This document shows, in pieces, positions 47,276 to 61,082 of a stretch of 64,000 nt of DNA. Below the pieces are notes generated by a model. The model was not told the origin of the DNA. It was given only the letters and a program-made list of their open reading frames with translations, and did no database searches. A program made the position numbers and the translations under genes. The stretch comes from Cynocephalus volans (lineage: Eukaryota > Chordata > Mammalia > Dermoptera > Cynocephalidae), in contig NC_084470.1 in assembly GCF_027409185.1 (NCBI RefSeq), positions 34,089,001 to 34,153,000 on the forward strand, written 5' to 3'. How positions within the stretch are numbered: the first letter of the stretch is position 1; each line of letters opens with the position of its first letter.

Positions 47276-48034
47276 AATGATGAAGTTACCACATTGTGAA
47301 ACAGGTGGCTGGACAGGAGCTATTCACCATTTGCAGAACAGAATATACCTAACCTTGTAAGCTAAACATCATAGGAAGGAAGTCTCACTTACGGAAATCA
47401 TACTCTGCTAGTCCAAGATATTTGTGGTTGGAACAGAGTGTTCAAATTTCCACACAAGTGAAAGGTGTCCTTTTATTGTTTGGATCTACTGGTTTACAAA
47501 GTTGCAAGACTTCCAACATGATGGATAGCAGGCAGGGGCCTGAGTGCCGTATGGGTTTAGCCTGGCAATACCTTGTGTGTGGTTTGTCCCTGAAGTGGAA
47601 TCGAGGGATTTCTGGGCATGTAAACTCTCTAGGCTACCTTGGCTATGTAATCTTATAAGTTAATATTTAAACCATACGTTTTAAATTTTGGTTTGTCTGC
47701 ATAGTGCTTATATCTACAAAATGCCATACTGTATTCTGGTCCTTTATTACAGAGACTTATGGAGTCATCAACATAAATAAAATAAATGTACATTCCAAGT
47801 TGTTTATTCCATCTATGGAGAGGAATGGTATAAATGAATATCAAATTCAAAAATAATAAAGTAAATACCCACTAAATAAAGTATCTACCCATTACAGAAG
47901 ATTTATACCAAAGCAGAAAAATTCCTTTTGTGGAACAGTCCCCGTCACCGTAGTGACAGGATTCTGGTGCTGGGTATCATGCCAAATCATGAAGGAAGGC
48001 TGTTAAAAGGTGTCAGAACGATAGATCTTTCAGA
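47276..48034. other. Unassigned sequence
   Basis: Includes a plus frame of 78 codons (47422-47658) with no recognisable motif. I do not regard it as a gene. Confidence 0.4.
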
Positions 48035-48208
48035 CAGTGCTTTACTGTACGTAAGAATCACCAAGACTTGGAAACAGAGAGGTTCCTGGGCATCCCCTTT
48101 AAAGATTCTGACTCTGTCAGGTGGAATCCAGTAATCTGCATAGCGAGCTCTCCTAATGATTCTGATGGCGGTAGTCTAGGTGCCGTATTTGAACAAACAC
48201 TGCTCCAG
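48035..48208 (+). mobile_element. MER5/MER58-like hAT fragment
   Basis: Starts CAGTGCTTTACTGTACGTAA and GAATCACC, with the typical GATTCTGACTCTGTCAGGT and GTAATCTGCATAGCGAGCTC core. It ends near GAACAAACACTG. It is a diverged member of the non-autonomous hAT-Charlie group. Confidence 0.65.
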
Positions 48209-49079
48209 AAGACCTTTTGTTGCTTGATAGTTATCATTTGTTTTAAACACTTAAAAAACTGTAAAGAATTATAGAAATTATCGTTTGACCCTTCTGACAT
48301 TAACCTAGATCCTAAGATAAGCAGACCTTCTTATACCAGAAATTGGAAGGCCATTAGTCTCAAATAAATCATAGTTTATGACAAGATCCTCCATTAAATG
48401 ATAGAGACATTTTAGTTCTCAAAGCTTTTAAGATGCTATTAGGAAGAACAATTTATCCTTGTAATTTTTTCTACTGTTTTAAAAATTTTATTTTCTATCC
48501 TTCATTTCACCTGCATTGATTGGACACCTTGCTCGTAGACAGGGTAGGCAAGACACCTGGTTCTGTGATTTATGACTTGTGAAATAACTCATATCCAGCA
48601 GGACCTCTCCTTGTTGGTGAGTAATTGATGATCCTTCTAATATCAATCTCATCATTGTATTTAGGAAACAACAACCCACTGAAGACTAAATAAAAGGGAT
48701 TGAGATTTGAATGCAACAGGTATTGACAAGAGAAGTGAAAAGGTTTATGACTGGGCATAGATTTTGCACATTAATCTGAAGATCTTAGATCACTTTACTG
48801 TGAAGGGGAAAATGGAAAATAAACAGTGAAGTGCTCTGAACCTGAAAGGGCTCAGTGTCATCATCACCATCATCATCTTTATCATTGTGATCATTGTCAT
48901 CATTATTATTTCTCAACAAATTTAATTAAATGCTTTTCCCTTCAACCTGTACTACAAGTGATTTCTGGCTATCTGTTCTTTTAGCTAGATTCAATGAAAT
49001 TTTGTTTCTTTCTCTATGAAATGGCCAGATTAAAAATTAGGCATTTATGCTGTTAATTTAAATACTGTCTCCAAAGCTC
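48209..49079. other. Unassigned, with CAT/ATT trinucleotide tract
   Basis: An impure (CAT)n-(ATT)n tract lies at 48857-48910. Otherwise no feature recognised. Confidence 0.5.
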
Positions 49080-49210
49080 ACTTACTGTTTGTCTTGGGGC
49101 AGCTACTCAACCTTTGTGACATTATTGATTTTACAGTTGTAATAGGGGATAGTAATATTCTGTTCCTGGGATCACTGAAAAGTTGAAATAAAACATGCAT
49201 TTATAGAACT
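49080..49210 (+). repeat. MIR SINE fragment
   Basis: MIR core remains: TTGGGGCAGCTACTCAACC, AATAGGGGATAGTAATATTC, GGATCACTGAAAAGTTGAAA. Confidence 0.6.
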
Positions 49211-50238
49211 TGTCACTGAATACGTTTTAGTTAACTTCCCCTCACTTATAGATCATAACTCACAGGATAGAGTGCATTATAGCTGCATACTAATAAAGAA
49301 TTCATGAATGAGTGGGTGAGGGATAGATGGATGGACAAATAAAAAATTCGATAACTTTTTTTTGTAATTTAAAATATCAACTACTATTCCAGGGTAAACA
49401 CTGTGTCTTCCCCAGCTGGATTCCCTCAAAAAGCAACATGTTTTATTAAATACAAAATACTATACAGGAAATTTTACTATTAGAAGCATCCTTATATATC
49501 TTTTATTTCAACCCCCTCATTTTATAAATTGGGAAAAAGGAGAGTCAAAAATAAGGTGAATATACAATTTATCAACCAATCCAGGACATTTTTGAGCTTG
49601 AAATGGAGCCCTGTTAGTGATTACACCAGTGCAACAGGTATAAATTGGAACTATTCCAGGCAAATAAGGATGACTAATCAGCTCATGTAAAGATGACCCA
49701 TGACACAATGGTCCCATGAATTGATATTGTTCATCTCTTTTTTTCCTAACTGCACCTCTTTTGATAACTTATCCTTTGATTATATTAATGATCATATACT
49801 ATTTCAGATAATTAATACATATATTCAGAGCTTCACATGCGACCAGTCTGAAACTAGACCTCAGCTTTCTTCTCTGGCTCTGTTATGCTCCCTTTATGTC
49901 TTGCACTCCCTCAGCAGCCAAGAATTTCCAAGAGAACTGCCTTCAGGCTCTGCTTCTAGGGGATGAAACCTAAGACAACAGAATTTGGTGTGGACAGCAA
50001 GGGACAGAATTTTTGAGAAATAGAAAAAATGGAACAAAGACAGTTCTCATCACCCTGCTTTGCTTGCCTGTCACTCCACACTTCAATGATAAAAGTGGTG
50101 ACCTTGGTGGTACGGGTTTGACTCGAGAAATAGCAAAGTCCTAAGACCATAAACATCTCCTTAAAGGGAAGGGTACAAACTATAAGTTTTCTGGGAAAGG
50201 TGAGGTAAACCTAATGTTGATTTGTTTCACTTAAATGG
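49211..50238. other. Unassigned sequence
   Basis: No gene or firm repeat. A GAATGAGTGGGTGAGGG-like stretch at 49305-49340 is L2-like but short. Confidence 0.35.
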
Positions 50239-50698
50239 ATATGTTGACACCCTACCTCCAGAACCTGCGAATGTGACCTTATTTAGAAATAGGGTCTTTG
50301 TAACGCTGTAATTAGTTACAATGAGATGAGGTCATACTGGAGTAGGATGGATCCTAAGTCTTATATGATTAGTGTCCTTATAAAAAGAGGAGAAGAGAAT
50401 GACATGCAGAGGGAAGATGATGTGAAGACATGTAAAAGAAACCCAATGTGGAGACAAAGGCAGAGATTGGAGTTTTCATGTACAATCCACAGAATTCCAA
50501 AGACTGCCAGCAACCACCAGAAGCTAGGAGAGAAGCACGGAACAGAGTGCCCCTCCAGCCCCTAAAATAGAACCAATCCTGCCAATACCTTTTTTATGGA
50601 CCTCTGTCCTCCAGAACTGTGAGAAAATGAATTTCTGTTGTTTTCAACCACCTAAGTTTATGGTAATTTGTTTCAGCAGCCCAAGGATACTAATATAC
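50239..50698 (+). mobile_element. MLT1-type LTR
   Basis: Order is typical: GATATGTTGACACCCTACC, AATGTGACCTTATTTAGAAA, AATTAGTTACAATGAGATGAG, TTAGTGTCCTTATAAAAAG, CCTCCAGAACTGTGAGAAA, TTCTGTTGTTTTCAACC. It ends at CTAATATA. The first 20 or so bases of the LTR appear to be lost. Confidence 0.9.
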
Positions 50699-53600
50699 CT
50701 GAGTATACAATAGCAGCGAGTTAGCATAATATGTATGGGCTTTTCTTCATAAATCTGCTAGAACCATATCTGTACCAAGTGCCCCTGCCTCTCCTACTTC
50801 TCACCTACAGGGAATCCAGATGAAAGCAAACAGTGGCCAGAATCAGCTTCATTTTCTCCTACACTGTATAGAATTTTGCTTCCACTAAGTTCTGCATCTG
50901 TGGTTAAATAAATCACAAACTTGCAGAGTGTATGTTTATGTAGTCTTTCCCATCATAACCCAACCTACCTGAAATGCTCCAATACCCTTGAAAATAGTTC
51001 TAATTAATGAATAAAACATGATAAACTGATGATTAGCTTTTGAAGGTGAACATTTTAACAGGAGGGTAACTCAGTAACGTTCTAATTGTTTTCCCCAGCA
51101 TCAGACCTTAACTGACATTTGGTTTTAGCTTCAGCATAACAATTCCCAGGCTAAGTTTAGACAGACCATGAACAATTTCCTAGGACTTGGCCAGAAATTA
51201 TTCACAACGTCTGGATTACACACTTTGAAAAATGTGAAGTTGTACGCTATTCAAGATTCCAAATCTAGCTTTGGCAAGTGCTCCTGGCTTGCACTACTCA
51301 GCAGAAACTGATGAACAGCGCTGTTTTGTTTTGTTTTTTCTTTTCTTTTTTTTTATTTCTAAGCAAAACAATGTGAAAGAGACCTTTGTTATTAAATAAT
51401 TAGAAATTTCAAAACCATGGGTGTTAATATTAATGTCAACTGGGTCAGATTATTGCCCAGGCAGATGAAAAGGATATTTAGCATGCTATGGATAATTCTA
51501 TATTTTAAATGCCATTTCTAAATTTGGGGAAGAATGGATGTTATTTCAAAAGTTGATAAAATACTTTCATGTGAATTTTTTTTCAAACTGCTCATATGGT
51601 AGGTTATTTGGGGGAGAGTGTCAGTGGCCCTCTGAAGAATCAAAATGTATTCAGCAAATGTATGTTCAGAAACATTCTTATTTCTGAATTTTTCTTCATA
51701 GTTGATAAGCACTTGTTTTCATATGAAATATGCTCGGTGTTTCTTCCTTAAATCCAGTCTCTACTATGAGCAGAAGCCAAACCTTCTCGTAGGGAAACCC
51801 AAAGAACATAGTTGAATCCCTTTCTTGAATATAGTCACCCACTGCCTGAACCAAATATTTTCTGGGTGTCAAGTCCAAGTAACCCCACACACACGCAAGT
51901 CATTAATTTGTCACAGGTCATATTCTGGTGGAGGAAAACTTTACTGAAGTTGATGTTTGCAAAACACCTCCCCTTATTGAAACTGCCTCTCCAAAATGAG
52001 AATCAAAAGTATTACAAGATGAAACCAGCAATAATAAATTGGGAAAGAGGGCAGAGGGATGGAGAGGACCCTGAAAATTAGCTGGCAAATAGTATGTGCT
52101 GGATGAGAACCAGTGAGCCATGCTGGGGGTTGCAAAACAAATGATTCCAGGGGCTTGTGAAGAAACAAGGAGAGGGACCTCTGAATGCAGATTGTAGAAA
52201 ACTCTGCTGTGTCCAAAAGGGGGCAGTCACAATTCAACTGCAGCTAATAATTACATACTGGGAATGCAGTACGAGGGCTCTCAAATTTTTCAAAAGAAAT
52301 CAGAAATTCACACTTGTTAAAAATGCTTCTTTTTTTTAGATATTTGAGAGCTAATAAGAATTTTTAAATTTTTTTCAGCCCCATGGAAACGTAGACTATC
52401 ATCTTGCAACCTCTTATTTTTACTGAAATTTTATTTCAACAAAAGCCAACCACAAAGTTATAAGTAAAATGATTGTTCTGCCTTACGCTTAATTAAAACG
52501 TACTAAATGGTCAGTTTAAAGATGAGAACACTTGTCTTTCTATAAAGAGACAAAGAAGGGACAATGGAACAGGCATCATTCAGAGCAGAATAGAAACAAA
52601 ATATTTTACTTTTTTTTCCTTCAAATAACACATTTCTTTTAAGAAACAGTCATGAGACACATGTTGTGTGAGTCACTAAAAGTCTTACATGGCACTTGGA
52701 ACAAGTGTATTATGCAGGTTAGCTGCACTTCTCAGAATGGGAGAATATCAGAAATAAGTGGACTAGAACATGTAGAATACATCATTTGTTCTAATATTCC
52801 TCTTCTGAAAAGCCTTAAAACTTAAACCAGGAAGGAAAAATATTTCCCAAATTGGATACACTGCCTATGGATTATCTACGGATGAGAGGAAAATAAGTAA
52901 CCATCTTTATTTCATGAACTAAGTGAAGAAATAAGGACATAAATGTACCAATTTTCTGAAACCACTGGCAATGTTGCATTTACCTGGACAATTTTGATAT
53001 TGCCAAAGAGAGAGGAGATAATGGCTGAGGGTGTTTCTAGAGTAGAGCTGAAAGAACAAGGGAGCTTCATCACAGAAAAATATCACTAGTGTCTTTCTCT
53101 TATTGAAACTGAGAAGTTTTTCTTAAAGAATTCCTGATAAAAATAAAGATCAATTTGTTTACAGCTGCAAGTTTAGCTTAGTACAGGACCACAGACAAGA
53201 TACAGTGTGCTATATTATACATTTCTGAATCGATAGAATTTGTAGCAGCTCCATTTCATACTGGGGAAATTATCAACATATGGGGAATTTTATTGCACGA
53301 CATATGGGGAGATTTTATTACATGACTTAAAACAGAAGATTGGATGAACAGGTTTTGTGAGTTACCCTGATTATTATTATTACTTTTTAAAAAATTTAGT
53401 ACTTTACTGGCATACAAGGGGCAATTCTCTGGGTTGTAATTAAAATAAATGTAACAATTACTCCACAATCATCATTCAACTATCATAATGTAAAACAAAC
53501 AAAAAAAATCTCACCTTAAGTGTCCAAGCCCATCTCTGATGAAAGGTTTTTCAGTAGAATTTGGCAAGATGTAAAGAGCAAAATCATTTACTGAACACAT

Positions 53601-55767
53601 AGGTTGATAACGTGGCACAAACATGCATCCTGAGTACTGTGGCTTCTGGTTCTCAAATCAAGCTCCCAAATATTTCTGTAGTTGAGGATGGAAAGTTGAA
53701 GTTTCACACCATAGTGGCATCATTATGGCTGACTGATGAATCAGAATCCCACATCTGTGGGACTAGTAACTATAGGCAAGTCAATTTCTTTGATCTTTAG
53801 CTTTGTTTGTTAGTTTTCATAAAATCAAGATAGCTGTGTCTGCTGTCCCTCTCTCCAATGTTTGTGGTAATGCTCTTTCAAATATGCTGTATTATTGTTA
53901 TCAGACAAAACCTTGTAAAACCTTTTGCCAAGAGGCTGATATTGGAGAAAGCTCTGATTGTGTTTTGCAAGCCATAAGAATATAAGGGAAGGAAAATCAC
54001 ATGAATATTTTCTCCTTAAGTTGTTTTTTGCTGGGTTACAAACTTATAGAATAAGCCACAGTTTATTTTTTCATTTCAAAATATTATTCAGTTTTTTGAA
54101 TGTTAGTGCCAAAGTTTCCAATAAGAAGCTTGGTTGTAAAAAAAAAAAAAAAAAAAAAAAAAGACTGCCTTAATTGTAGTCACTAAATGTATGTGGATTA
54201 AGCTATTTTTACATCATAAGACTAAAGTCCAAATGGGCTTATATGAGTGACAGGCTTAGTTATCACCCCATTCATTTGATAGGGTCTGTCTGCGGTTCTA
54301 TTGTTAAGAATAACCATATTAAAATAGCTAAGCATCTAGTTTTTGTGAGAGCTATTTCTGCATACATTGGCTAACACTTAACTTTCCTCTGACCACTCCT
54401 AAGAGTCAATTTAAAATTTACTGTTAAGTTCCAATAAATTAAATACTACTAGCAGAAATAATTGACTAAAATTAAGAAGACCTTAGTTAAAATTGCAATA
54501 TGATCTCAACTGATGAAAGAAACAAATAAAAATGACCAATAAATTTCCCAAGAAAAACAATGTTCTTAGTGTATAGCTCCATGTGCATCAAAGAAATATT
54601 TTTAAAACATATGAAGTTCTTTTCAGGACACCCATCAAGTTTTTTTCAGAACAAACAGAGTATCTAATATAGCTACATAAGACATAGCTTTGGCATCAGA
54701 TTAGTTCCATTTCAAATATATAGAAATATGAACACTGTAAATGTAAGTTTCCTTTTAAAATTTATAGGAAGATAGATTTTGGAACCAATCTGGGTGGCAA
54801 ATGACGTGCTTTTACTAAATTCAGCTCTTTTTTTCCCACATCTCTGTACAGTAATCAATTATTATCCCTACTTTTTACAGAAGACTATCATCCATGTATC
54901 AAGTGAGGTGGCCCAGTTTCCTCACAGATAATTTGTGGGGAAGCCAGCAACTGTGTTTACTGTTCTGTGATGTTCAATCTTGTGCCCAGATCCCTTGGCC
55001 ACAGGGCTATTCCCCACTATCCAACACTTGCATATTTTTCTGTAATCCCTTTAAAAACCAGATGCCATAGAAAGCAATTCTTCTTGACTATTTGATAAAA
55101 GTGAAACTTTCCATAATCTCAGGAACTTAATTTCTTTTTCATCTCTAAAAATATTAGCTTATAGTGACAACAAAGCATTTCATGAAGGGTCTTTATCCAG
55201 TAGTAGCCTTCCCTCACCCTAGTGTCCTATAATGAAATTACGCAATAATGTATTTCAAGTTGTATTGGCAAATGTACAATAAAACCCACATTGTTATTTT
55301 TCATTAATAAAACTCCATACACCCTCACTATGGCTTCAAAATCCCATAATGACATCATTTCTCAATGGATTTATGCAATCTAGGTCTCTAATAAAGGTTT
55401 CTCTTTGCTAATTTTCTTTAGTCTGGTTTTACCATGTCTTCCACACTACCTGGATTTGAAGATTTGATAAAGGTTTAAATTTTATCCTCAAACTCTGTAG
55501 CTTGGATGAAATGATACAACTGAATCACCCAATCAAACTGCTAGGATAATAATCCTGCTAGATGGTTTAGTGCCTTAATGTCATATCTACTTGTCCACCC
55601 CCCACAGTCCTAAAGTGATTAAGATTCCCAGAAGTGAAATTAGAGTTCCTCTTCTTAAAGTAAAACCAACCTAATCATTGAAAATAAAATAATTTACTAT
55701 GGCTTTGAAAAAGGATGACAGGTGTAAAAGGGATTGAGGCGTGCTCATATTTTTAAAAATCCTGCAT

Positions 55768-55769
<2 letters not shown>
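50699..55769. other. Long unassigned, repeat-poor stretch
   Basis: About 5 kb with no L1, LTR or SINE that I can identify. A 26-base A run lies at 54137-54162, without a visible preceding SINE body. Small open frames here (for example 51812-52081 plus, 53612-53800 plus) show no domain, coding bias or splice context. Confidence 0.45.
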
Positions 55770-55807
<38 letters not shown>

Positions 55808-55817
55808 ACACACACAT
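55770..55817 (+). repeat. (CA)n microsatellite
   Basis: Runs of CA broken by one TC and flanked by TGCATGCG and CATGCAT. Confidence 0.97.
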
Positions 55818-58800
55818 GCATTAGCCATAGAACTGGTCACTGTATAATTACTTATTTTTAGTTATAGTTCTTTGCTCACAAATAATTTTAGCTCTACTCT
55901 TTGGAAATTGCCTTTAAAGTTGAACTATCTGCCATGAAAAGAACATAACCCCATTCTCTATGGTCTTAGTAAACTTGACCAAACTCCAAGATACTCAACT
56001 TGGTCATATGTATTAATCATCAAATTTGACTCCAAACACATTTTGGTAGTTTCTAGAGACAACATAGCCATCTAGGATGAATGAATTTCCATCACTGTGA
56101 AGGGGGAAAAGAAGACCCTCAAATTGAAGGTTATTTTCAGTCTTTCTGCACTGATGACCCAACCAGGGAATTCTTTAAACTCTGTGACCCTTCACAACTT
56201 GCATGGACTTATGATCAAGTAGCACTGTGAGGTTTTCCCAGTGTAAAACCTGCTTTCCAACATCGTTCCTCATTCTGGTAAGCTATAAATCCATTCCTGG
56301 AAGTAAGAATCTTTGTAGGCCACATGAGGATGATATATCAACATATCCATCTTTCACTGGAAGCCCTGATACCACTCTCAGAGCTAGTAAGAAGGCAATG
56401 GAGACCTGCCATATAAATGATTCACTTCACTTCCTGAAAGTAGCCTTTCTAGTTATTGAAGCATATCATATAAAGACCAGAAGAGATACCCAAGAAAAAA
56501 AATCTCCCCACTTAACAAAAGCCAACAGCAATTTCTAGATAAAAGAATCACTGTCAGAACTCAGTTCAAAAATTCTTGTAACAATGACAAAACCATACAG
56601 CTGATAATATCCTCAGCTGTAGGAGAAATGATCTTAATAAGGTGGCCATTAGCTAAAACACATGCAAACTCAGGGCAGAATTAGCAATGGCTCAGATGGG
56701 GCCCTTTTCAACTGAAGGCAGAAAGCACAACAAAAAGAATAAGGATGTGCATTTAAATATGTTATCGTCTTCCACACCCACACTGCCAGCTTTCTGCTGC
56801 TCTTATCAAGATTGGTTTTGTTCAGAATATGTTATGCTCTAGACTGGGAAAAAAAAAAAAAAAAGAGGCAGCATATCGTTCATGACTTTGGCATAAATTA
56901 TATAATAATAATAAGTGAATTAGCAATGTATTTGATATTAGTTGAAGTCTACATTTTGACTGAGTAGATCAATGACCTACTATGTGGTAAATACTTAAAA
57001 TGGAAAGGAATACAGAACATGTTTCTAGACACATGCAAATATTTGAGTAGGTGTTTTCTTCACTATAAAAAAGCAGTTTCATTCCTGAGAAGATGAGAGA
57101 AGTAGTCCTTTAGTGCTGAAATATTAAGCCAGCTCAGCCTTTAGTCACGGTCACCCATTTTACTAATAAGGAAATAAAGGCAAGGCATTAGGTGACAATG
57201 TAAAGTTACTCTGCTGGTCAGAGACAATGTATACGGCAGACTCTGAGTACTGTCAGTCTTGTTGTTTTCCCCACCAGTTCATGCTGCTTGCTGCTTTCTA
57301 GTGTACAAATAGTTGATACAGTGCCATCCACACTTAGGCACAGAAAGGTACATCAATTCAGATTTAAAGGAAGAGGTCCCTAGACCACTTCAGTCATCTT
57401 TTAGCTTTGTGATCTGATTTCTTCAGAAAAGTTGAAACATTACATGGGCACAGAGACAAAGATATTAATTTAAATTTTAATTGTAGGTGAAATTTAATGC
57501 CCATATCTACTATGTATTGGTCTTATGCCTTAGAAGCTCACATGGGCACATCCACAATATACTTTGATCTTGTTTTTAACATTTCATTGTCTTTTAATTC
57601 TTAATCCTTTGTTTTATTATTTTCTGTTCTTTTAACTTCCAAATGAATATAAACACTTCTTTGATAAATATTCCTTGGCAGCAAAATATGCAGCACCTTT
57701 CAAAAAACCAAGTTATATTTCTGATGATAATGGCAGTAAATTATTGCAATAGATGAGGGGAAACCCAATAGCACCTAAAGATAGTGATCATTTCAGATGA
57801 GGCAGTGGTGATATAAATTGCCAAAAGCCAACCGTGTTTTCTTATGTGAATAAAACAACCAGTCTTCAAAGTGTAGGAGTAGCGAGAGGAGCAATTTGTC
57901 ATGTGTAATCACCTGTTTTCTCAGGAGAGAAATACAGTACCTCCCCAACAACAGATCCCAATTTGTTTGGATGATCCGGATGAGGTGCAAAAGTGCCTTT
58001 TCCAGAGGCATTTGGCTCTTGCAATGCATTTATATTTGTTTCAAATGAAATCAGAGATGCTTTCTCTATCACTTTCCTTGCTGTGGGTGTGGTGCATGGG
58101 AAGGGATGTACTCCACAAAGTCACGGCACCCTTAGGGATTTTCACAGCACCACAGCTGACCAATCTGAATTGTTGATCTTTATTCATGAAAAGAGTTTCC
58201 TAAGGGAAAGGATATAGCTTTATAGCAGTCTGAACTATAATAGATGTTATCTGTTGTTGATAAATACATGGAGTTGGGGGCAACAATTCACAGAGAATGC
58301 ACTCTAAGTTCGATGGTTAGGCTTCATCCTTTATTAGGTAGTGAGTAAAAGACAGCTGATGCTTACAACTCCAATTTAAGAGACCATTTAAACAAAAATG
58401 GTTCCATAGCGAAGTGAGGCAGAAGGGATCCAGGTATTTCTGAGTTTCCTTATATGGCTGATGAGGAAAATATGGCTGATTTGTTTGTTCCCAGCAAATC
58501 GTTAAAGTTAGTGACACATTGTGACCCAGGACTCTGTGTACCTCACAGGCCCTGACTTCTGGCGGACTGGCTCATTCACTTTGGTGACAAAGGGGAAAAA
58601 GAGTAACAGCACATTGTAGTGAGATCACATCCATCAACACTAAATTACCAACAGAAAGAGAGGCTTTATCAGGTGTAAAGTTTGTTGGACAGAGATTCAG
58701 GATTACCACAATAGATCAAAAAATTTGACAGAATAGAAAAGGGAAACTAAAGTTCAAAATGCTTACAAGCTGGTCACATGGGATAGAGACAGAGACCAAA

Positions 58801-58990
58801 ACAACAAACTTATGGGAAACTGTCCACCTGGTCAAACTAGCAAGGTCCATAGGTGAAAAAAGGAAACTTGCTAAAAACCACAGAGTAGAGATACTGGGAA
58901 ATGTCAGATTCTTTCAAAAACAAATTTTAATGCTAACCAATATGTTTAACCAGAGAGGCATGGTAGGTAATTCTTTTAAACAGAACAATT
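55818..58990. other. Unassigned, repeat-poor stretch
   Basis: No convincing gene. A probable MIR fragment (antisense) lies at about 57150-57260 (CATTTTACTAATAAGGAAA). A 17-base A run lies at 56849. The plus frame at 56227-56538 lacks recognisable features. Confidence 0.4.
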
Positions 58991-59106
58991 ATGGAATACA
59001 TTTTCTTTTTCCTTCCTTCCTTCCTTCCTTCCTTCCTTCCTTCCTTCCTTCCTTCCTTCCTTCCTTCCTTCCTTCCTTCATACCTTCCCTCCTTCCTTCC
59101 TCCTTT
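58759..59106 (+). repeat. (TTCC)n microsatellite and flank
   Basis: From about 59009 to 59100 the sequence is (TTCC)n with a few interruptions (TTCATACCTTCCC). The plus frame running through it into repeats of PSFL is a by-product of the repeat and not a protein. Confidence 0.95.
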
Positions 59107-60434
59107 CCTTTTTCATTTTATGTTGTTTTGGTTGTTTGTTTAACAAAATATATATAAAGCCACTGCTTTAAATATATGTTTATATGACAGATTTCTATAG
59201 CTAGATGGTAGAGAAGAACTCCAAAGACCGTGTTTAATGTTGAGCACCAAGCACGCTATGGGTGTTTCTTAAATATAAAATGACAAATGCTAAATATCTA
59301 TCTCTCATATGGTTTCATCTTGATTCTTTACACCTTTCCAAAGTTTACCATAGTTTAGATAAGAGCAGTTTCAGGAAGGCCACATCCAGCCCTTCCTGAT
59401 ATTTTTAAATAGACCTTACAAAACCTTTTCAAAAATATTTTTTTTCACTAAACCTAAGTCACATAGAGTTGATTTGCAAATGTTTTGTCATTGTTCTAAG
59501 TTTGAGTGTTCTTATTAATGCAACAGACTGGCTGCATCAAACCCCACCATATCGATAGGTACATGTTAGCTTTCTATGGGAAAAAAAGCAAGTAGCCTTT
59601 ATCACAAATTAAAGGCACAGCTATTTTTATGCCATTTGTTACCAATTTAATGATAACATGTAACACTGGATGGTTATATAATCATTTTATATAGATTTTC
59701 TTTTTATAAGTTATTCTCTTAATCTTTCTAACATATATACAATATACATATATTTATATATACCCCTGATAAATTTTGTTTTAAAGGAAAAACATAAACT
59801 CCTTTCAGCCTTACGGTGAATATTAAAGGCTGTTAGAATTTCACAACTCCACTGGAGAAACGATGGTTCAGTGGACCTTACCAGTATTTTTTTTAAACAC
59901 TATTTCAAAGGTGTGCAATTAATTCAGATTCATTTTTCTGGCTGTTACTAACATTTAAATATATATTAATTGTTTATATCATGTCAGTAGGAAATCTAAA
60001 AAACAACAAAAACCCCACAACAATAGCAAATGCTTAATTCTACCATCATACTTAAAGCAGAAACCTTTGCCTACGAGACAACCCTACTGGTATGATATAA
60101 AGGCGACATTGCAAAGATGCAATATGCACTAACACAAAAGATCTTAACTTTGCATTATCATCCCACATTATGATCATCTTTCATCCTTGAAACAATAGCT
60201 GCACTGATTTCTCTCTAAACACCCATGATGCATGGGCTTATCTGTTTTCAGATATAGGGTCATTACAAACACTTCCCTGTTTCTAGCAATAATTATTCAG
60301 GTAGGGAAATTAACATTTTGTAAGAAATCACCTTCATTGATGCCTTCCCCACCTCTAAGCTCAGCCTTGTTCTATCTCAAGCTAGATAGGAGAGGGGAAT
60401 GTTGACCAGGGAGACCTCCATGACCCATCTGGTG
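59107..60434. other. Unassigned sequence downstream of the zinc-finger gene
   Basis: AT-rich and without recognised repeats apart from TATA-rich patches (59725-59765). Part of it could be distal 3'UTR of the gene at 61083. Confidence 0.4.
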
Positions 60435-61082
60435 TTTATTTTTTGAGTGCTTACTGGTATAAAACAGTTGTTCGTTCTACCTTTGCAATTCTTTAAATCC
60501 TAGTGGCATAGATTGAGACACAGCACTATTGTTTTACAAGACATCTACTGTATCTACTTTTGTTGGGATAAATACCCAGTAATTGCTGCCATAGCAAGAG
60601 GACCAGCACGGGTACTACTATTCACAGTGTTGCTTTTGTTGTTTTTTTTTTTTTTTCTTTTTTCATATTATTTTAATCTACAGAGTAAATTATTACATAT
60701 ACATTGGAACCAGTTAATGCCCTTAGACAATGTATACTTGTTTCATAAAGCAGGAAAGACAACGCAGAGGGAAATAGGTGCCCAAAAGCACAGTCACAAA
60801 GGCTTCAGAAGTTCTAGATACCACTACAAGTCAATGCTGGAGATCACTTCTAAAACAATCAATGTTCAAGAGGAATGCTTTAATTTTGAGAAAATACCAC
60901 TCCCTCCCTCCCCCCCAAAAACCCCTCTCCCCTTTTAATAATCTTTTCAATTCACTATCAAAAGTCCTGGCTCTTCAGATAGACTTTAAACTATAAATAA
61001 ACACTGCATAGTTCTCTTTTGTTTGTTTTGTTTTTTTTGTTTTTTGAAAAATTATTGCAGTACAATTACTCCCATCTGGAAT
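60435..61082 (-). other. Probable 3'UTR of the ZNF385-family gene
   Basis: Sequence directly following the stop codon on the minus strand. Candidate polyadenylation signals on that strand are ATTAAA at 60672-60677 and AATAAA at 60435-60440, the latter about 645 bases past the stop. The true end is unknown and may lie farther left. The region includes a T run (60637-60652) and a C-rich patch (60900-60930). Confidence 0.5.

Noticed and set aside
54137-54162. A-run as the tail of a processed pseudogene or SINE
   Set aside because: The sequence before it has no SINE body or gene-like frame, and I find no flanking target duplication.
58759-59157. Plus-strand frame with PSFL repeats
   Set aside because: The repeated protein is a translation of the (TTCC)n microsatellite and the N-terminal part has no recognisable features.
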